Below, in pieces: positions 61,162-64,000 of a stretch of DNA of 64,000 bases. A program made the position numbers and the translations under genes. Numbering within the stretch: position 1 is the first letter of the stretch; every line of letters begins with the position of its first letter. Where the stretch lies: assembly GCA_002477945.1 (NCBI GenBank), contig DLLF01000013.1:2067-66066 (forward strand), given 5' to 3'. The notes under the pieces are model-generated. The model had not been told where the DNA came from. It worked only from the letters and a program-made list of their open reading frames with translations, and did not search any database. This stretch comes from Bacteroidales bacterium UBA7569. GTDB taxonomy: Bacteria > Bacteroidota > Bacteroidia > Bacteroidales > Paludibacteraceae.

Positions 61162-62277
61162 ATGACTATCATCATCAAACCTACATACAATTGCAATTTG
61201 CGGTGCCGATATTGTTATCTTGACAATAACTTGAAGCAACACGCATTGTTGTTTGATTTGGATTTTGCCAAACATATAATAGACCAAATCAAACAAGTTA
61301 TGCAAGAGAAACCACGCAGAAAACTCACCATCATTTGGCATGGTGGTGAGCCTATGCTGTGGGGCATAGATAATTATCGTACTATCTTCGCCTATATGGA
61401 ACAAGTGTTGGATGGTTATGAAGTGCAAAACTCTATGCAAACGAATCTATCATTGGTCAATGACAAATGGATAGATTTATTCCTGCAATACAATGTGCGG
61501 GTGGGATTTTCGTTGGATGGTACTCCCGATATTCATAATCAGCAGCGAGTAGGCTTGCGTGGAGAACCTACGTTTGAGCGCATTATCGCTAATTATCACT
61601 TGTGTAAACAACGTGGAATGCGCATTGGTTGTATAGTGGTTGGGAGCAAAAAGCACATTGGTCACATCCCTGAGCTCTACCGCTTTATGTGCAATGAGGG
61701 GATTAGTTTCAAGTTTAACCCTTTGTTTTGTTCGGGCGAAGCGCAGAATAATATGGAAGATTATGGCATTACCCCTGATGAATATGCACAAATGGTCATA
61801 GAGTTGTTTGATTTATGGTATCAAGACCGACAATGCGAGATAACAGAATCTAATCTTGTTGAAATAGCGAGCAACATTGCTACAGATAAACCTTCAGGAT
61901 GTATTTTCTCTTCCAACTGCCAAGACCGCTTTATGGCTATTGCACCTACTGGTGATGTAATGCCCTGCGGACGCTTCTGTGACAATGACCTATTGCATTA
62001 TTCTTATGGCAATTTGCACAATGAGTCCCTCTTGTCTATTATGTCGCATATTAAAGAAACAGAGACGTATAAGCGTGCTGAATATGTGGCTCAAAGTGGC
62101 TGTACTCAATGCAAGTGGTTCAATATCTGTCATGGCGGTTGCTTGCATGACGGTTTCCTTGCCTATGGAGATTTCCACCACAAGACATTCTTGTGTTCTG
62201 CATACAAGAAAATCTTCTCACATATTGAACGGTGCTTACAAGCAGACAACCTAAAAATAAAAAGTCTATGGAAATGA
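61162..62277 (+). CDS. Radical SAM/SPASM peptide maturase
   Basis: The 371-residue enzyme has the SAM-cluster motif C11-x3-C15-x2-C18 (PTYNCNLRCRYCYLDNN) and the GGEP motif (IIWHGGEPML). The SPASM region holds nine cysteines at about 247, 253, 269, 273, 314, 317, 323, 327 and 345 (including PTGDVMPCGRFCDN and C-x2-C-x5-C-x3-C), enough for two auxiliary clusters. It resembles anaerobic sulfatase-maturating enzymes and cyclophane-forming maturases. No sulfatase is present in the window, whereas a 51-aa aromatic-x-Asp peptide is encoded just upstream. AT-rich compared with its flanks. ATGA overlap with the next gene. Confidence 0.85.
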   Translation: MTIIIKPTYNCNLRCRYCYLDNNLKQHALLFDLDFAKHIIDQIKQVMQEKPRRKLTIIWHGGEPMLWGIDNYRTIFAYMEQVLDGYEVQNSMQTNLSLVNDKWIDLFLQYNVRVGFSLDGTPDIHNQQRVGLRGEPTFERIIANYHLCKQRGMRIGCIVVGSKKHIGHIPELYRFMCNEGISFKFNPLFCSGEAQNNMEDYGITPDEYAQMVIELFDLWYQDRQCEITESNLVEIASNIATDKPSGCIFSSNCQDRFMAIAPTGDVMPCGRFCDNDLLHYSYGNLHNESLLSIMSHIKETETYKRAEYVAQSGCTQCKWFNICHGGCLHDGFLAYGDFHHKTFLCSAYKKIFSHIERCLQADNLKIKSLWK

Positions 62278-63851
62278 GAAAAACCATTATCATTATATTG
62301 TCGTTAGTCACTTTATCCCTCTCCGCCCAGCACCTCTCCTTTGAGCAGTTCCGACAGCAGCAAACGGATAAGTTCAATCAGTTCTCTGCCGACAAACAGG
62401 CGGAATTTGATGCCTTCCGCCGTCGTGCCAACGAGCAGTATGCCGACTTTATGCGGCAGGCGTGGGAGTCCTTTCCAGTGCACGAAGCAGAACAACCTAC
62501 GGAGGAAAAGACGCTACCTCCCGTAGTATATGAAGAGCCTGCTCCTGCCCCGCAACAGGAACCGCAAGGAGATGGTAAATCGCAGCCCAAGCCGCAAGAG
62601 GAACCACAACCGAAAGAACAAGTTGCTCCTATATCTGCTCCGAAGCCCGCAATAGATACCAAACCAGTCCCCATTTCCGTCAAACCGCAGGTGGTGGTAG
62701 TGCCTACGCCACAGCCTGCGCCCGAACCTATTGCACCAATACAACCCAAAGCAGAACCCTGCAAGAATGTGTCTGTCGGCTATTTCGGCACTATCATCAC
62801 CCTCGCCTTCCCCGCCGATGACAACCTCCACCTCCGTGCGCTGAAGGAAGATGCTATTGCCGATGCTTGGCAGCAGTTGTCAGACAGCCGCTACGACATC
62901 ACAGTCAGCACGGCTCTCAAAGCCCGCAAAGCCAATGCCTTGTGCGACTGGGCATATATGCAGATGCTGCAAGCAGTCTCCGAGAAGCAATATGGCAAGA
63001 CCAACGAGGCAGTCCTTATGCAAGCCTTCCTTATGACGCAGAGCGGCTATCGTATCCGCCTCGGTATGGGCGACACAAGGTTATATATGTTGGTGGCAAG
63101 CCTGTACGACATCTTCCGTATGCGCTATTACACCATCGATGGAACCAAGTACTACGACATAAGCGGAGAGAAGGACACCAAAATCCGTATCACAAAGGCG
63201 AAATACGAGAAAGAAAAATCCCTCTCATTACAGATGACCCGGTTGCCACTATTGAGCAATGACCCTGCACCCAAGCGGACACTGACCTCACGCAAAGGGG
63301 TAACGGCTTCCGTCTGTGTGAACAAGAACCTGATAGATTTCTTCAACACCTACCCGCAGGCATGCTTCAACGGCAACCAGACCACCCGATGGGCAGCCTT
63401 TGCCAATACGCCGATAGAGCAATCCGTCAAAGATATGCTCTATCCGCCGCTCCGAAAAACCATCAGCAGTATGAACGAACACGACGCAGTGGGTATCCTG
63501 CTCAATTGGGTGCAGACAGCATTCGAGTACGGCTATGATGACCAAATATGGGGCGGAGACCGCGCTTTCTTTGCGCAGGAAACACTCTATTATCCCTATT
63601 GCGACTGCGAGGACAGAGCCATTCTGTTTTCCCACCTCGTGCGCGACTTGCTCGGGCTGGATGTTGTCTTGCTCTACTACCCTGGACACTTAGCCACTGC
63701 CGTGGCATTCAACACCGATGTCAATGGCGATTACCTAACATGGCAGAACCGCAAGTATGTAGTATGCGATCCCACCTATATCAATGCCGGTGTGGGACGC
63801 ACTATGCCCGGCATGAACAATCAACAGGCACAAGTCATTGCTCTCCGGTAA
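62274..63851 (+). CDS. Secreted transglutaminase-like (papain-fold) protein
   Basis: The 525-residue protein has a signal peptide (IIIILSLVTLSLSAQ) and a short helical segment with FEQFRQQQ / YADFMRQAW. A Pro/Gln/Glu-rich linker (about 73-162) follows. The C-terminal domain has a Cys-His-Asp triad: CDCEDRAILF (Cys445), YPGHLATAV (His472), VVCDPTY (Asp499), the transglutaminase/cysteine-protease fold. ATG 62274 overlaps the radical SAM stop as ATGA; ATG 62268 is also possible. G+C returns to the higher level here. It may belong to the same operon; whether it acts on the cassette's peptide is unknown. Confidence 0.72.
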   Translation: MRKTIIIILSLVTLSLSAQHLSFEQFRQQQTDKFNQFSADKQAEFDAFRRRANEQYADFMRQAWESFPVHEAEQPTEEKTLPPVVYEEPAPAPQQEPQGDGKSQPKPQEEPQPKEQVAPISAPKPAIDTKPVPISVKPQVVVVPTPQPAPEPIAPIQPKAEPCKNVSVGYFGTIITLAFPADDNLHLRALKEDAIADAWQQLSDSRYDITVSTALKARKANALCDWAYMQMLQAVSEKQYGKTNEAVLMQAFLMTQSGYRIRLGMGDTRLYMLVASLYDIFRMRYYTIDGTKYYDISGEKDTKIRITKAKYEKEKSLSLQMTRLPLLSNDPAPKRTLTSRKGVTASVCVNKNLIDFFNTYPQACFNGNQTTRWAAFANTPIEQSVKDMLYPPLRKTISSMNEHDAVGILLNWVQTAFEYGYDDQIWGGDRAFFAQETLYYPYCDCEDRAILFSHLVRDLLGLDVVLLYYPGHLATAVAFNTDVNGDYLTWQNRKYVVCDPTYINAGVGRTMPGMNNQQAQVIALR

Positions 63852-63852
63852 G

Positions 63853-64000
63853 ATGAACCGCAAACGACTGATTATCCTACTCTCATGCATTGCTGCCGTT
63901 GCGGCTGCGGCAGTATGGTGTATCGTGCAATATATCCAATCGCACGGCATGGAACTGGAGGCAGACTCCACCAACCGCATTGGCTATGCCGAGTACGAGA
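63853..64000 (+). CDS. Membrane-anchored protein, N-terminus only
   Basis: The gene runs off the right edge with 49 codons visible: MNRKRLIILLSCIAAVAAAA, a signal-anchor, then a periplasmic start (HGMELEADSTNRIGYAEYE). It starts 1 nt after the transglutaminase-like gene's stop, so it is in the same operon. Not identifiable from this length. Confidence 0.6.
   Translation, partial: MNRKRLIILLSCIAAVAAAAVWCIVQYIQSHGMELEADSTNRIGYAEYE

Noticed and set aside
61162..62277. Anaerobic sulfatase-maturating enzyme as the primary call
   Set aside because: Cluster motifs are compatible, but no sulfatase gene lies in the window and a coupled aromatic-x-Asp peptide lies just upstream; kept only as an alternative.
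62378..62831. Gly/Cys-rich minus-strand frames opposite the Pro/Gln linker
   Set aside because: They are the reverse reading of proline and glutamine codons in the transglutaminase-like protein, not independent genes.

Overview
The window reads as a chromosome segment of a Bacteroidales bacterium. Supporting signs are repeated promoters of the Bacteroidetes type (TTTG, about 20 bp, TAnnTTTG), scarce Shine-Dalgarno sequences, a two-subunit methylmalonyl-CoA mutase, a DUF4199 protein, an OstA-like/SurA envelope operon and a T9SS-like C-terminal domain on a secreted nuclease. No rRNA, IS transposase, prophage or CRISPR array was seen. One tRNA (Glu, CTC) is present.

Layout. 1-10 kb (mostly minus strand): the 5' end of dnaK behind a textbook sigma-54 promoter, a methyltransferase/lipoprotein pair, tRNA-Glu, an acyl-CoA synthetase, a repeat-rich spacer, a TonB-dependent receptor, era, rlmH and a DUF389 membrane protein. 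10-17.3 kb (plus): a small repeat lipoprotein, gltX, then rimP-nusA-infB closed by a strong terminator. 17.3-31.4 kb (minus): patatin, beta-CASP nuclease, AspT-like transporter, mutAB, then a polysaccharide-type group (asparagine-synthase/HD fusion, flippase, GT2, DUF4199). 32-40 kb (plus): recQ-rimO-HU-HU/LysM-uvrA. 40-43.5 kb (minus): GNAT, YgjP-like peptidase, NUDIX, GT4. 43.6-53 kb (plus): DUF2238-like membrane protein, then a long operon of envelope-biogenesis genes (PPIase-like lipoprotein, SurA, OstA-like, beta-barrel) running into dnaG, a radical SAM protein and a MurG-like glycosyltransferase. 53-55.8 kb (minus): secreted endonuclease I and a sodium:solute symporter.

56-64 kb (plus) is the accessory part. 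It holds a 51-codon acidic ORF, two tandem related secreted proteins, a lipoprotein with six FN3-like repeats whose C-terminal domain is put out of frame at a C6 tract, and then an AT-rich cassette. The cassette consists of a 51-aa peptide, a single-pass membrane protein and a radical SAM/SPASM enzyme, overlapped by a secreted transglutaminase-like protein. The peptide ends in WGD-YDD-YND-YND-A-HGD-YYD, an aromatic-x-Asp pattern in exact three-residue register. It looks like the precursor of a three-residue-cyclophane (triceptide-type) RiPP made by the adjacent enzyme. This is the best candidate in the window for an undescribed system.

Most long intergenic gaps carry members of a mosaic family of short dispersed repeats: R1 (CGACCCCTCA/ACCTCAAGC units), R2 (9-bp GTCCCATCC units), R3 (AACTTCTCGATTAAC...AACGTCTA) and R4 (ending in ATTCCGCCAAC). 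They often occur in the fixed order R1-R2-R3. Coordinates were taken by hand-counting the numbered sequence, so small sites may be off by a base or two.
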